From positions 124,001 through 188,000 of the forward strand of contig CAVSJF010000007.1 in assembly GCA_963728155.1 (NCBI GenBank): DNA of 64,000 nucleotides. The letters run 5' to 3'. Source of the DNA: JACVRW01 sp963728155 (GTDB lineage Bacteria; Actinomycetota; Thermoleophilia; Solirubrobacterales; Thermoleophilaceae). The notes under the pieces were generated by a model, which saw nothing but the letters and a program-made list of their open reading frames with translations, made no database searches and was not told the origin of the DNA. Position 1 is the first letter of the stretch. Each line of letters starts with the position of its first letter. This document shows, piece after piece, positions 55,053 through 64,000 of the stretch. The position numbers were made by a program, and so were the translations under genes.

Positions 55053-56198
55053 GTGGCCGGGCGAGTCGTCCTCTTCGGCGCAACCGGCTACACGGGTGAG
55101 CTGACCGCCGAGGCCATGGTGGAGCGCGGCATGCGCCCGGTGCTCGCGGCGCGCAGCAAGGCCAAGCTCGCGGCGCTCGCCGCGAGACTGGGCCAGGAGC
55201 TTGAGACGGTCGTGGCCGACGTGAGCGATCCGCCCAGCGTCAGCGCGCTGGTGGAGCAGGGCGACGTGCTCGTGACCACGGTCGGTCCGTTCGCTCGCTG
55301 GGGAGCGCCGGCAGCCGCGGCGGCTACCCACGTGGGCGCCCATTACCTCGACTCCACCGGCGAGCCCGCCTTCATCCGCGAGGTCTTCGAGCGCTACGGG
55401 CCCGCGGCGCAACGCAAGGGCGTGGGAATGCTCACCTCGTTCGGCTACGACTGGGTGCCGGGCAACCTGGCCGGCGGCCTCGCGCTGCGCGGCGCCGGTG
55501 AGGATGCCGTGCGCGTGGACATCGGCTACTTCTTCACCGGCAAGGGGTCGATGAGCGGAGGCACCCAGGCCTCGAGCGTGGGCGCGCTGGCCGAGCCGGG
55601 CTTCGCCTTTCGCGATGGGCACATACGCAGTGAGCGCGGCGCCAAGCGCGTCCGCTCGTTCGCGGTGGGGGGAAAGGACAAGGACGCGGTCTCGGTGGGC
55701 GGCTCGGAGCACTTCGCCCTGCCCCGAACCTCGCCCAGCCTGCGCGAGGTCAACGTCTACCTGGGCTGGTTCGGTCCGCTGGCTCGGCCCATGCAGGTGC
55801 TCTCCGTGGGCATGGGCCTGCCCGGCGCCGCCACCGCGGTGAAGAAGCTGGGCGAGCGCTTCGTCAAGGGCTCGACCGGAGGCCCGGACGCCGCCGCGCG
55901 AGCCAAGAGCGGCTCACACGTCGTGGCCATCGCCTACGACGCCGCCGGGCGTGAGATGTGCGAGGTGCACCTGACCGGGGTCGACGGCTACACCTTCACC
56001 GGCCGGATCCTCGCCTGGGGGGCCGAGCAGGCGGCGAGCGGCGGACTGCAAGGCACCGGCGCGCTGGGCCCGGTCGAGGCCTTCGGCCTGGTGGCGCTGG
56101 CCGACGGCTGCCGATGGGCCGGGCTCGAGGAGCAGGGAGAGTCGCGAGCGGCTTCGGGGGCGGCCGCGCCGGACTCGAAGGGTGCGACTGTCGGCTGA
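55053..56198 (+). CDS. Saccharopine-dehydrogenase-like NAD(P)-binding protein (trans-acting enoyl-reductase type)
   Basis: A 381-residue protein with an N-terminal Rossmann motif VVLFGATGYTGELTAEAM, LAARSKAKLAALAARLG, VLVTTVGPFARWGAPAAAA and YLDSTGEPAFI. This is the pattern of the actinobacterial family that includes the trans-acting enoyl reductase acting on lipid precursors. The large C-terminal domain has GGTQASS and GLEEQG. It starts 4 bases after the cNMP gene and overlaps the GH3 gene by 17 bases. The substrate is inferred only. Confidence 0.82.
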   Translation: MAGRVVLFGATGYTGELTAEAMVERGMRPVLAARSKAKLAALAARLGQELETVVADVSDPPSVSALVEQGDVLVTTVGPFARWGAPAAAAATHVGAHYLDSTGEPAFIREVFERYGPAAQRKGVGMLTSFGYDWVPGNLAGGLALRGAGEDAVRVDIGYFFTGKGSMSGGTQASSVGALAEPGFAFRDGHIRSERGAKRVRSFAVGGKDKDAVSVGGSEHFALPRTSPSLREVNVYLGWFGPLARPMQVLSVGMGLPGAATAVKKLGERFVKGSTGGPDAAARAKSGSHVVAIAYDAAGREMCEVHLTGVDGYTFTGRILAWGAEQAASGGLQGTGALGPVEAFGLVALADGCRWAGLEEQGESRAASGAAAPDSKGATVG

Positions 56199-57305
56199 TC
56201 CGGCCGCCCGCCGGCGGCTGGCCCTGCTCATCGCTGCGGCACTCGCGGCCCTGGTCGTGGGGGTGGCCGTGGGAGCGAGCGGCGGCGAGGACGAGGCTGG
56301 GGAGCGGGCCGAGCCCGCTGCCCAGGAGAAGCCCGGCACGCGCGCGGTCGAGGCGGTGGATCGCCTGAGCCTGCGCCAGCAGGTCGGCCAGGTCACGATC
56401 TCGAGCTTCCCCGATCCGGCCGCGCCCGCGTACGTCCGCCGGCGCCTGCGCGCCCGCGAGACGGCCGGCGTGATCCTGTTCGGGCTCAACGCCGGCACCC
56501 AAGAGCAGTGGCGAGCGCTCACGCGCTCGGTGCAGCGCCCGGCGCGCGGCGAGGCGCTGGTGATGGTCGATCAGGAGGGGGGCGACGTCCGCACGGTCGG
56601 GTGGGCGGGCCCGACGGCTCCCCAGCCCGCTCAGGGGAGTTCGTCCGCGGTCCGGCAGAGCGCCGAGGACGCGGCCCGCCAGCTGCGCGGCGTGGGCGTC
56701 AACGTCAACCTGGCGCCGGTGGCCGACGTGCCCGGCGGTACTGCACCCGCGCTCGGGTCGCGCGCCTTCAGCGGCGACGCCGATGACGTAGCCGCCGCCA
56801 CCCGCGGCGCGATCGAGGGCATGGGCTCGGCCGGGGTGGCGGCCACCGCCAAGCACTTTCCCGGCCTGGGCCGGGCCGAGGTGAACACCGACGACGGCTC
56901 TGCCGACGTGCCCGGCGATCTCGACGCCGACCTCGAGCCCTTCCGGGCGGCGATCGCCGCCGGCACGCCATTGGTGATGCTCTCCCATGCCCGCTATCCG
57001 GCGCTGGACAGCGACCGGATCGCGTCGCAGTCCCCGGCCATCGTCACGGGCCTGCTGCGCGAGCGAGCTCGGCTTCGAGGGGGTGATCGTGACCGACTCG
57101 ATCGAGGCTCAGGCCGTGCTCGACCGCTCCGGGAATCGCCCGCGCGGCGGAACGCTCCATCGCGGCCGGCGCCGACCTGATCCTCACGACCGGGAGCGCG
57201 AGCTGGAACCAGATCCATCCCTGGCTATTGCGAAGGGCGCGAGCCTCGGAGGAGTTTCGCGAGCGCATCCGCGAGTCGGCGGCGCGTGCTGGTGACTCGC
57301 TCTGA
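56182..57305 (+). CDS. nagZ: GH3 beta-N-acetylhexosaminidase-like, membrane-anchored (two or more frame breaks)
   Basis: About 374 residues. An N-terminal hydrophobic anchor (LALLIAAALAALVVGVAV) is followed by the GH3 domain: VGQVTISSF, GVILFGLNAG, DQEGGDVRTV, the NagZ catalytic-loop motif AKHFPGLGRAEVNTDDG and GVIVTDSIEAQAV with the nucleophile Asp. The frame breaks near 57064 (after LLRER) and near 57133 (after LDRSG). The end is uncertain: a stop occurs at 57305, but another frame continues LALKKRLAAGRPLSLG to 57346, inside the ppk end. It would release GlcNAc from cell-wall fragments. Confidence 0.82.
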
Positions 57306-57331
57306 AGAAGCGCCTCGCGGCCGGCCGGCCG

Positions 57332-59421
57332 CTATCCCTCGGCTGACGCGCGCTCGACCGCGCGCTCGGTCAGCTCGCGGTGCACCGAGCGCTCGCCGCC
57401 GGTCCGTCGCTCCCAGTTGTCATCGGCATCCAGCTCCCAGGCGAAGGTGTCGTCGGCCAGACAGAGCTCGATCGTCTCCTCGATCTCGCGCCGGGCCCTC
57501 TCGTCCTCGATCGGCACCAGCAGCTCCACGCGCGTGTCGAGGTTGCGCGGCATGAGGTCGCCGGACCCCATCCAGTAGAAGCGCTCGTCGCCGCGGTGGA
57601 ATCCGTACACGCGCGAGTGCTCGAGGAAGCGGCCCACCACCGAGATCACGCGGATGTTCTCGGACACTCCGGCCACGCCGGGGCGCAGGCAGCAGATGCC
57701 GCGCACGTTGATGTCCACCGGGACCCCGGCCTGCGACGCCTGGTAGAGCGCGCGGATGCACTGGGCGTCGACCAGCGAGTTGAGCTTGAGCACGATGCGT
57801 GCCTCGCGGCCCTGCTCGTGCGCCTCGATCGTGCGCTCCACCTCCTCCAAATACCACGAGCGCATGTGGTCGGGCGCGACGATGGCCTTGCGGTACTCGG
57901 GAGAGCGCGCCGCCCCGGTCAGCGCGTTGAACAGCTCGGCCACGTCGGCGGCCAGCTCACGATCGGTGGTGAACAGCCCGAAGTCCTCGTACAGCCGCGC
58001 GGTCTTCGCGTGGTAGTTGCCCGTGCCAACGTGCACGTAGTGGCGAGCACCGTCGCCCTCGCGCCTGACGATCAGCAGGGCCTTGGCGTGGGTCTTGAGG
58101 CCGGGCAGGCCGTGCACCACATGCGCACCCGCCTCCTCGAGCGAGCGCGCCCAGCCGATGTTGCGGCTCTCGTCGAAGCGCGCCTTGAGCTCGACCAGGC
58201 ATACCGCCTGCTTGCCGCGCTCGGCGGCCTTGATCAGCGACGGCACGAGCTCCGAGTCGTCCGACGTGCGGTACACGGTCATCTTGATGGCCAGCACGTC
58301 GGGGTCGGCCACGGCCTGCTGGATCAGGCGCTCGACACTCGAGGCAAACGACTCGTAGGGATGGTGGACGAGGAGGTCGCCGGCGCGCATGGCAGCCAGC
58401 ACGTCGGCCTTGCCCTCGTCGGTGTCGGCGAAGGCGGGCGGGGTGACGGGCTTCCACGGCGGGTCGCGCAGCTCTCGGTGGCCCGCCTCCCCGTACAGTG
58501 ACCACAGGTCGTCGAGGTCGAGCCGCCCCTCCACGTCGATCACCTGCGACTCATCGATGGCCAGCTGCTGCACGAGGTACTCGCGCATGTCGGGATCCAT
58601 CGAGGACGAGATCTCGAGGCGCACGACCTCGCCAAAGCGCCGGCGGCGCAGCTCGTCCTCTACGGCCCGCAGCAGGTCGTCGGCCTCGTCGGACACCGTG
58701 AAGTCGGCGTCGCGGGTAACCCGGAAGAAGTCGTGGCGCAGGATCTCCATGCCCGGGAAGAGCTGGTCGAGGTGGCGGGCGATCACCGACTCGAGCGGCA
58801 CGAAGAGGTCGGGCCCGATGGGCACGAAGCGCGGCAGCACCTCCTTGGGCACCTTCACGCGCGCGAAGATCTCCTGTTCGGACACCGGGTCGCGCAGCCA
58901 CACCGCGAGGGACAGCGAGAGGTTCGAGATGTAGGGGAAGGGCCGCCCGGGGCCCACGGCCAGCGGAGTCAGCACAGGAAAGATCTGCTCGGTGAACTGG
59001 CGGTCGATCGCCTCGAGCTCCTCAGCGTCGCACTCGGCGCAGTCGATCACCCGGATACCGTGCTCCGCCGAGAGCGGGGCGAACGTGCTCCTCCCACTGG
59101 CGCTGACTGGCGTCGTCCCAGCTCGCGCGTGCGCTCGAGGATCCGCTCGGTGGTCTCGCCCGGGGCCAGGCCGTCGGGTCCGCGAGCGTCGATCCCCGCG
59201 TCGACCTGGTCGTAGAGGCCGGCCACGCGCACCATGAAGAACTCGTCGAGGTTCGAGGCGTAGATGGCCAGGAACTTGACGCGCTCGAGTAGCGGGGTCG
59301 ACTCGTCCTCGGCCAGCTCGAGCACGCGCTCGTTGAACTGGAGCCAGGACAGCTCGCGGTTGGTGAACAGCTCCGGGGAGTCGAGCGACGGCGCTTGTGG
59401 CGGTGCGGTAACAGCTTCCAT
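57332..59421 (-). CDS. ppk: Polyphosphate kinase PPK1 (one frame break near 59100)
   Basis: Makes polyphosphate from ATP. About 696 residues: N-terminal LFTNRELSWLQFNERVLELA, head domain up to LTPLAVGPGRPFPYISNLSLSL, then HHPYESFASSVERLI, the first PLD-like His region GLKTHAKALLIVRRE and HYVHVGTGNYHAKTARLYED, which holds a catalytic His. The frame changes once around 59095-59110 between RELGRRQSA and RVIDCAECDAEELEAIDRQF. The end may overlap the GH3 gene end if that gene runs to 57346. Confidence 0.93.
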
Positions 59422-59444
59422 GGCGTCAGCCTTTATCGTGCCCG

Positions 59445-59862
59445 ATGCGCGTGCTTTGGTTGCTCAGACACGGAGATGCCGAGGACGGCTCGCCCGACGC
59501 CGAGCGAAAGCTCACCGACAAGGGACGCGAGCAGTCTAAGGCCGCGGGCGCCGCATTGGCGGCATTGGGCGTGAAATTGGAGGCCTGCCTGACCAGTCCG
59601 AAGGTGCGCGCCGCCGCAGACCGCGGAGCTGGCCTGCGAAGCGCTCGGGGTGGAGGCCGAGCTCGAGCCCAAGCTTGCCGGTGGCCCGTTCGACGCGGAG
59701 GCGCTGGCCGCCGGCCTCGGCGACCACGTGATGCTGGTGGGACACGATCCCGACTTCTCGGCCGCCGTGCACTCGCTCACCGGAGCCCAGGTGCGCATGA
59801 AGAAGGGCGGGCTCGCCGGCATCGAGAAGGGCGAGCTCAAGGTGCTCCTTCGCCCGCGCTGA
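59445..59862 (+). CDS. SixA-like phosphohistidine phosphatase (frame break near 59612)
   Basis: About 138 residues of the histidine phosphatase superfamily. The RHG motif is in VLWLLRHGDAEDG, and the second His is in MLVGHDPDFSAAVH. The frame breaks near 59612 between LTSPKVRAA and ELACEALGVEAEL. It is divergent from ppk and faces ppx. SixA dephosphorylates histidine residues; nearness to polyphosphate genes suggests a link to phosphate metabolism, not proven. Confidence 0.82.
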
Positions 59863-59923
59863 GCTGAAACGCATCGCCGGCTGAGCCGCAAGCAGCCGGC
59901 TGGCCGGCTGCGCGCGGATGGCA

Positions 59924-60831
59924 TCAGGCAAGTCGGCGCCCCTCCACGAGCTCCAGCAGCACGCCCTCGCGCAGGCCCCCGCGCGCGATCCGCAGCGGCA
60001 GCGCCAGCAGGTCGGAGATGGCCTCGAGCACGAGGATGCCCGCCGGTAGCAATCGCACGCGCTCGCGGTCGAGCTCGAAGCGGGCGGCCACCTCCTCGAT
60101 CGGCGTCATGCACAGCACCCGCACTCCGCGCTCGAGCGTCTCGTGCACCAGCTCGGCGCCGAGCAGGCGCCGCAGCGAGGTGGCGGTGCCGCCCACCGCC
60201 ACCGCGTCCTCGGCGGGCGGAGGCTCGAGCCCCTCGAAGGTGCCGGCCACGTGGCGGCGGACCTTCTCGAGCTCATCGACCGAGGGCGGATCGGAGCGCA
60301 GGTAGGCGTCGGCCAGGAAGCCGGAGCCGATCCGAAAGGAGGCCGACCACGACATCGCGCCGTCGGCTTCGCCGATGGCGATCTCCGAGGAGCCGCCGCC
60401 CACGTCGACCACCGCGATCGGGCCCTCGGCCGGCTCCAGCGAGCGTCCGCGTGGCGCCGACGAACGACAGCCGCGCCTCCTCCTCGCCCGTGAGCACGTC
60501 GAGATCCATGCCGCCCGCCTCCTGCACGGCGGCCAGCAGCTCGTGGCGGTTGGAGCGCGTTGCGAATCGCGGCCGTGGCGACGGCGAAGATGTGGTCGGC
60601 CCCCACCTCGCGCGCGCATGCGACCTGCGTGCGCACCACCTCCGCGGTCTCGGCGATCTTCTCCGGCGGTATGCCGCCGCCCGTTCTCAGGCTCTTGCCG
60701 ATGCGCGTGAACGCCCTCTGGGTGACCAGCTCGCGCAGCTGCCCGTCACCCGCATCGGCCACCAGCAGCCGGGTCGTGTTGCTGCCGATGTCGATGCAGG
60801 CGCAGATCAAGCCGAATACGACCGCGCGCAT
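59924..60831 (-). CDS. ppx: Exopolyphosphatase/GppA-family phosphatase (two or three frame breaks)
   Basis: About 302 residues. The ASKHA phosphate motif ACIDIGSNTTRLLVAD is at the N-terminus, VFAVATAAIRNA follows, then VVDVGGGSSEIAIG and the signature VGGTATSLRRL, ending GGLREGVLLELVE. It would degrade polyphosphate or pppGpp. Frame breaks lie around 60435-60465 and 60555-60565. The start is taken at ATG 60831, which overlaps the end of phoU. It is downstream of phoU on the same strand. Confidence 0.88.
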
Positions 60832-61544
60832 CCGGCAGCCGCTCTTGGGCGACGGACGAGCAGCTCGGGATGCGACGCGTCCTCGAACTCCCGGAACAGC
60901 CCGGTGACCACGAAGGCGGTCTGCTCGCCGATGTCCACGGCATTGTCGCCGATTCGCTCGATGGCGCGAGCGATCAGCATCATGTGCATGGCCCACTCGC
61001 GCGTGTCGGGGTCGTCCCCGATGTCGAGCGCGAGCCGGAATACCTCCCGGTTGAGGCGGTCGATCTCGTCGTCCTGGCGCACGAGGTCCTGGGCCAGGGC
61101 GACGTCGCGACCGCTCGAAGGCCTGCTTGCACTGGACCACCTGCACGCGCGCCTGCGCGCCCATGCGCGCGATGTGGTCGAGCACCTGGGCGTCGGACGG
61201 CGGCTCGTGGCCGGCCAGCGGCACGAGCTTGGCGATGTTCACGCACTGGTCGCCCATGCGCTCGATGTTCTTCATCACGTGCAGCAGCGCGGCGACGATG
61301 CGCAGGTCGCCGGCCACCGGCGCCTGCAGCGCGAGCAGCGACAGGATTCCCTGCTGCACCTCGAGGTAGCGGCCGTCGATGCGGTCGTCGTCGGAGATCA
61401 CCATGGCGCGAGCTCGACGTCCTGGTGCTGGACGGTCTCGAGCGCGCGGTCGAGCGCGCCGACCACGAGGTCGAGGCCGCCGAGGGCCTGCACCTCGAGC
61501 TTGGCCAGCTCCTCTTGGAAGTGAGTGCGGGTCGTGTTCGGCCA
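60807..61544 (-). CDS. phoU: Phosphate signalling protein PhoU (several frame breaks)
   Basis: About 240 residues with two PhoU helical repeats: HFQEELAKLEVQALGGLDLV at the N-terminus, then LLALQAPVAGDLRIVAALLH, IERMGDQCVNIAKL, and the second repeat RQDDEIDRLNREVFRLALDI with IARAIERIGDNAVDIGEQTA. These carry the E/D-x-x-x-D metal motifs. It damps phosphate uptake by the Pst system. Frames change near 61107 and 61403, and the start codon is not visible (first codons near 61530-61544), probably another error. It directly follows pstB. Confidence 0.87.
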
Positions 61545-61545
61545 G

Positions 61546-62470
61546 CTAGCCGACCTTGCCGGTGACGTACGCCTCGGTGCGCGAGTCGGAGGGGTTGGTG
61601 AAGATCTTGTCGGTGTCGTCGAACTCGACCACCCGGCCCGAGCGGTGCTCCTCGTCGTCGAGCTCGACCGTGAAGAACGCGGTCTTGTCGGACACGCGCG
61701 CCGCCTGCTGCATGTTGTGGGTGACGATCACGATCGAGTACTCCTGCTTGAGCTCCATCATCAGGTCCTCGATCTTGCCCGTGGAGATGGGATCGAGTGC
61801 CGAGCAGGGCTCGTCCATGAGGATCACGTCGGGCGACGACGGCCAGGCAGCGGGCGATGCACAGGCGCTGCTGCTGGCCGCCGGACATGCCGAAGGCGTT
61901 GGTCTTGAGGCGGTCCTTGACCTCGTCCCAGAGCGCGCCCTGCTTGCAGCGCGCGCTCCACCATCTCGTCCATGTCGCCCTTCATGCCCAGCACGCGCGG
62001 GCCGAAGGCGATGTTGTCGTAGATCGACTTGGGGAACGGGTTGGGCTTCTGGAAGACCATGCCGATCCGCTTGCGCACCTCGACGGCGTCGACGTCGGGG
62101 CCGTAGAGGTCCTGGCCGTGGTAGATGACCTTGCCCTCGACGCGCGCGCCGTGGGGATCAGGTCGTTCATGCGGTTCAGGCACGCGGATCAGGGTGGACT
62201 TGCCGCAGCCCGAGGGCCCGATCAGCGCGGTGATCTCGTTCTTGCCGATGTCGAAGGTGACGCCGCGCACGGCCGGCTTGGGCGCCGTAGGAGACCTGGA
62301 CGTCCTCGAGGCCGAAGATCGCCTCACGCGCCGCGTTCGAGGCGGGGCGCGCCATCCACGGCGGGCGCTCCACTGGAGTCCGTCGCCGGAGCGAACGCCG
62401 ATCGCGCTGGCTCAGGCCACGCTGGTTCCTGCTCGCTCTTGTCCTGCGGCTCGGTCACCGGTTCAGGCAC
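61546..62470 (-). CDS. pstB: Phosphate ABC transporter ATPase PstB (five or more frame breaks)
   Basis: About 307 residues when pieced together. Walker A is IGPSGCGKSTLIR, then GMVFQKPNPFPKSIYDNIAF (the PstB-type Q loop), signature MSGGQQQRLCIARCLAV, Walker B VILMDEPCSALDPISTGKI and the switch VTHNMQQAARVSD. An unusual hydrophilic N-terminal extension of about 45 residues precedes the domain if GTG 62470, with AGGTGAG before it, is the start. Frames change near 61838, 61945, 62158, 62180, 62285 and 62330. It powers phosphate import. Confidence 0.9.
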
Positions 62471-62480
62471 TTTCGCTCAC

Positions 62481-63371
62481 CTACCACTTCTGCTCGTATC
62501 GGTTTCGTAGCCAGATCGCGACGCTGTTCATGGCCAGGAGCAGGATCATGAGCAGCAGGATGCCTGCGGCTGCGAGGGGCCGGTAGTCGTTCACGTCGTT
62601 GGACGGCCGCGAGATCCAGTCGAAGATCTGGATCGGGCATCGCGGTGAAGTCGGAGTGAGGCCGTCCGGGTTGAAGGCGATGAAGGTGGCGGCGCCGACC
62701 ACGATCAGCGGGGCGGTCTCGCCGATGGCGCGCGACAGGGCGAGGATCACGCCGGTGGCGATCCCGGGCATGGCGGCGGGCAGCACCTGCTTCCAGATCG
62801 TCTGCCACTGCGTGGCGCCGAGCGCCATCGAGCCCTCGCGGATCGAGGGCGGCACCGCGCGGATGGCCTCGCGCCCGGCGATGATCACCACGGGGAGCAC
62901 CAGCAGGCCGAGCGTCAGGCCGCCGGCGAGGACCACCGGACCGAGGCGACAGCGGGCCGCGCACCAGGAAGGCGAGCCCGAGGATGCCGTAGACGATCGA
63001 GGGCACCGCGGCGAGGTTCTGGATGTTCAGCTCGATGATGCGGTTGAACCACTTGGTGTCGTCGGCGTACTCCTCGAGGTAGATCGCGGTGGCCACGCCC
63101 ACGGGCACGATGAAGATCGCGCACACGCCCATCAGCCAGATCGTGCCCCACAGCGCCGCCTGGATCCCCGACTGGTCCGCGCTGATCGACGAGAAGCTGG
63201 TGATGAAGTCGATGTTGAGGCGGTCGGCGCCGTCCTTGACCACGTCGTAGAGCAGGACGCCGAGCAAGAGCACCGAGATGCCGATGCAGACCAGAAGCGC
63301 GGCCCGGAAGGCGGTGTCCTTGGTGCGACGCGCGGCCGATGGCTGGCCAATCGCTTGGCCTGGGCGCTCAC
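62481..63371 (-). CDS. pstA: Phosphate ABC transporter permease PstA (about three frame breaks)
   Basis: About 296 residues. Membrane spans include FRAALLVCIGISVLLLGVLL and GTIWLMGVCAIFIVPVGVA. The cytoplasmic loop reads EEYADDTKWFNRIIELNIQN, followed by AVPSIVYGILGLAF, and the EAA loop lies in GREAIRAVPPSIREGSMALG and ATQWQTIW. Frames change near 62635, 62945 and 63340. GTG 63371 overlaps the pstC stop (GTGA). pstB starts 10 bases after its stop. Confidence 0.9.
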
Positions 63372-64000
63372 TCGTACACCTGCCGGTACTTGCGCACGAA
63401 GCGGATCGAGATGAGGTTGATGACCAGAGTGATGACGAACAGCGTGGTCCCACGGCGAAGATGGTCTTGTAGGCGATCGATCCGGTGGCGATGTCGCCCT
63501 TGGCCGTGGAGGCGATGAAGGCGGTCATCGTCTCCATGGACTTGAACAGGTTCAAGCCCCACTGGGGCTGCAGGCCGGCGGCGATCACCACGACCATCGT
63601 CTCGCCTACGGCACGGGAGAAGCCGAGGACGACCGACGCGACGATTCCGGACAGAGCGGCGGGAAACACCACGCGCAGGGTCGTCTGGATCTTGGCGGCG
63701 CCGAGTCCGAAGGCTCCCTCGCGCAGCGAACCTGGGGGACCGCCGACATCGAGTCCTCGGAGATCGAGGCCACGGTGGGCACGATCAGGAAGCCGATGAT
63801 GATGCCGGCCGCGAGGCCGTTGAAAATGCCGACATCCGAGCCGAACAGGCCTCGCAGGATCTCCGGCGTGAAGAAGGTGAGGGCGAAGTAGCCGAACACA
63901 ATCGTGGGCACGCCCGCCAGCAGCTCGAGGATCGGCTTGATCACCTTGCGCACGCGCGGGTTGCGCGTACTCGCTGAGGTAGATCGCTGCGGCCAGACCA
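63368..64000 (-). CDS. pstC: Phosphate ABC transporter permease PstC, 5' end outside the window (about three frame breaks)
   Basis: The C-terminal about 210 residues are present: ILELLAGVPTIVFGYFALTF, GFLIVPTVASISEDSMSAVP, VVFPAALSGIVASVVLGFSR, AVGETMVVVIAAGLQPQW and the C-terminus INLISIRFVRKYRQVYE. The EAA loop and conserved RAVGET fit PstC. Frames change near 63453, 63733 and 63962. The start, and presumably pstS, lie beyond position 64000. Confidence 0.9.

Overview
The window is a GC-rich, gene-dense bacterial chromosome segment with about 63 protein genes, three tRNAs and no gap longer than about 180 bases (43914-44094). The actinobacterial heat-shock order dnaK-grpE-dnaJ-hspR-clpB, an inositol-phospholipid operon, GTG/TTG starts and overlapping stop/start junctions point to Actinobacteria. 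Several lineage-type secreted proteins suggest Thermoleophilia (Solirubrobacterales or relatives), but that is inference. No insertion sequence, prophage, CRISPR array or replication origin was seen.

Layout. 1-2652: end of a TPP riboswitch, thiO, a fused thiS-thiG and an NTF2-like gene. 2661-6610: copper lipoprotein, argF, an endonuclease/exonuclease/phosphatase-family protein, a TRAM-domain RNA methyltransferase and a stress-like protein. 6632-11863 (minus): operon PAP2 - CDP-alcohol phosphatidyltransferase - inositol-phosphate synthase - glycosyltransferase/PHP fusion - diverged Fe-S UDG-like protein. 11922-18278: desaturase, cold-shock protein, two polytopic membrane proteins, an Asp-nucleophile hydrolase, endonuclease III and an FKBP lipoprotein. 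18386-25003: heat-shock operon. 25021-25581: MazF-type toxin and antitoxin with a palindromic operator. 26448-48081: the purine region (purD-E-B, purC-S-Q-L, purF, purN-H), interrupted by a secreted DUF1800/DUF1501/cupredoxin/PhoX block, a YihY membrane protein, a beta-helix CSLREA protein, a DUF4394 protein and recQ. 48094-49828: ArsR regulator with a palindromic operator, tRNA-Lys, tRNA-Glu and tRNA-Val, and a methyltransferase. 49832-57305: lipid-related genes (P450, phospholipase D family, hydrolase, cyclopropane-synthase family, cNMP-binding protein, enoyl-reductase-like protein) and a GH3 hexosaminidase. 57332-64000: phosphate/polyphosphate genes ppk, sixA, ppx, phoU, pstB, pstA, pstC.

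Function. Nearly the whole IMP pathway is present; purM and purK are not in the window. The minus-strand operon at 6.6-11.9 kb could make inositol-1-phosphate, couple it to CDP-diacylglycerol, dephosphorylate the product and glycosylate it. The last 7 kb links high-affinity phosphate uptake with polyphosphate turnover.

Caveat. About 21 genes, including essential ones such as dnaK, grpE, purB, purC, argF and ppk, carry one or more single-base frame breaks, often at G/C runs. This looks like uncorrected sequencing or assembly error, not gene decay. The breaks are densest at 29.8-33 kb and 57-64 kb. Such genes are given here as one CDS spanning the break, so their internal coordinates are approximate.
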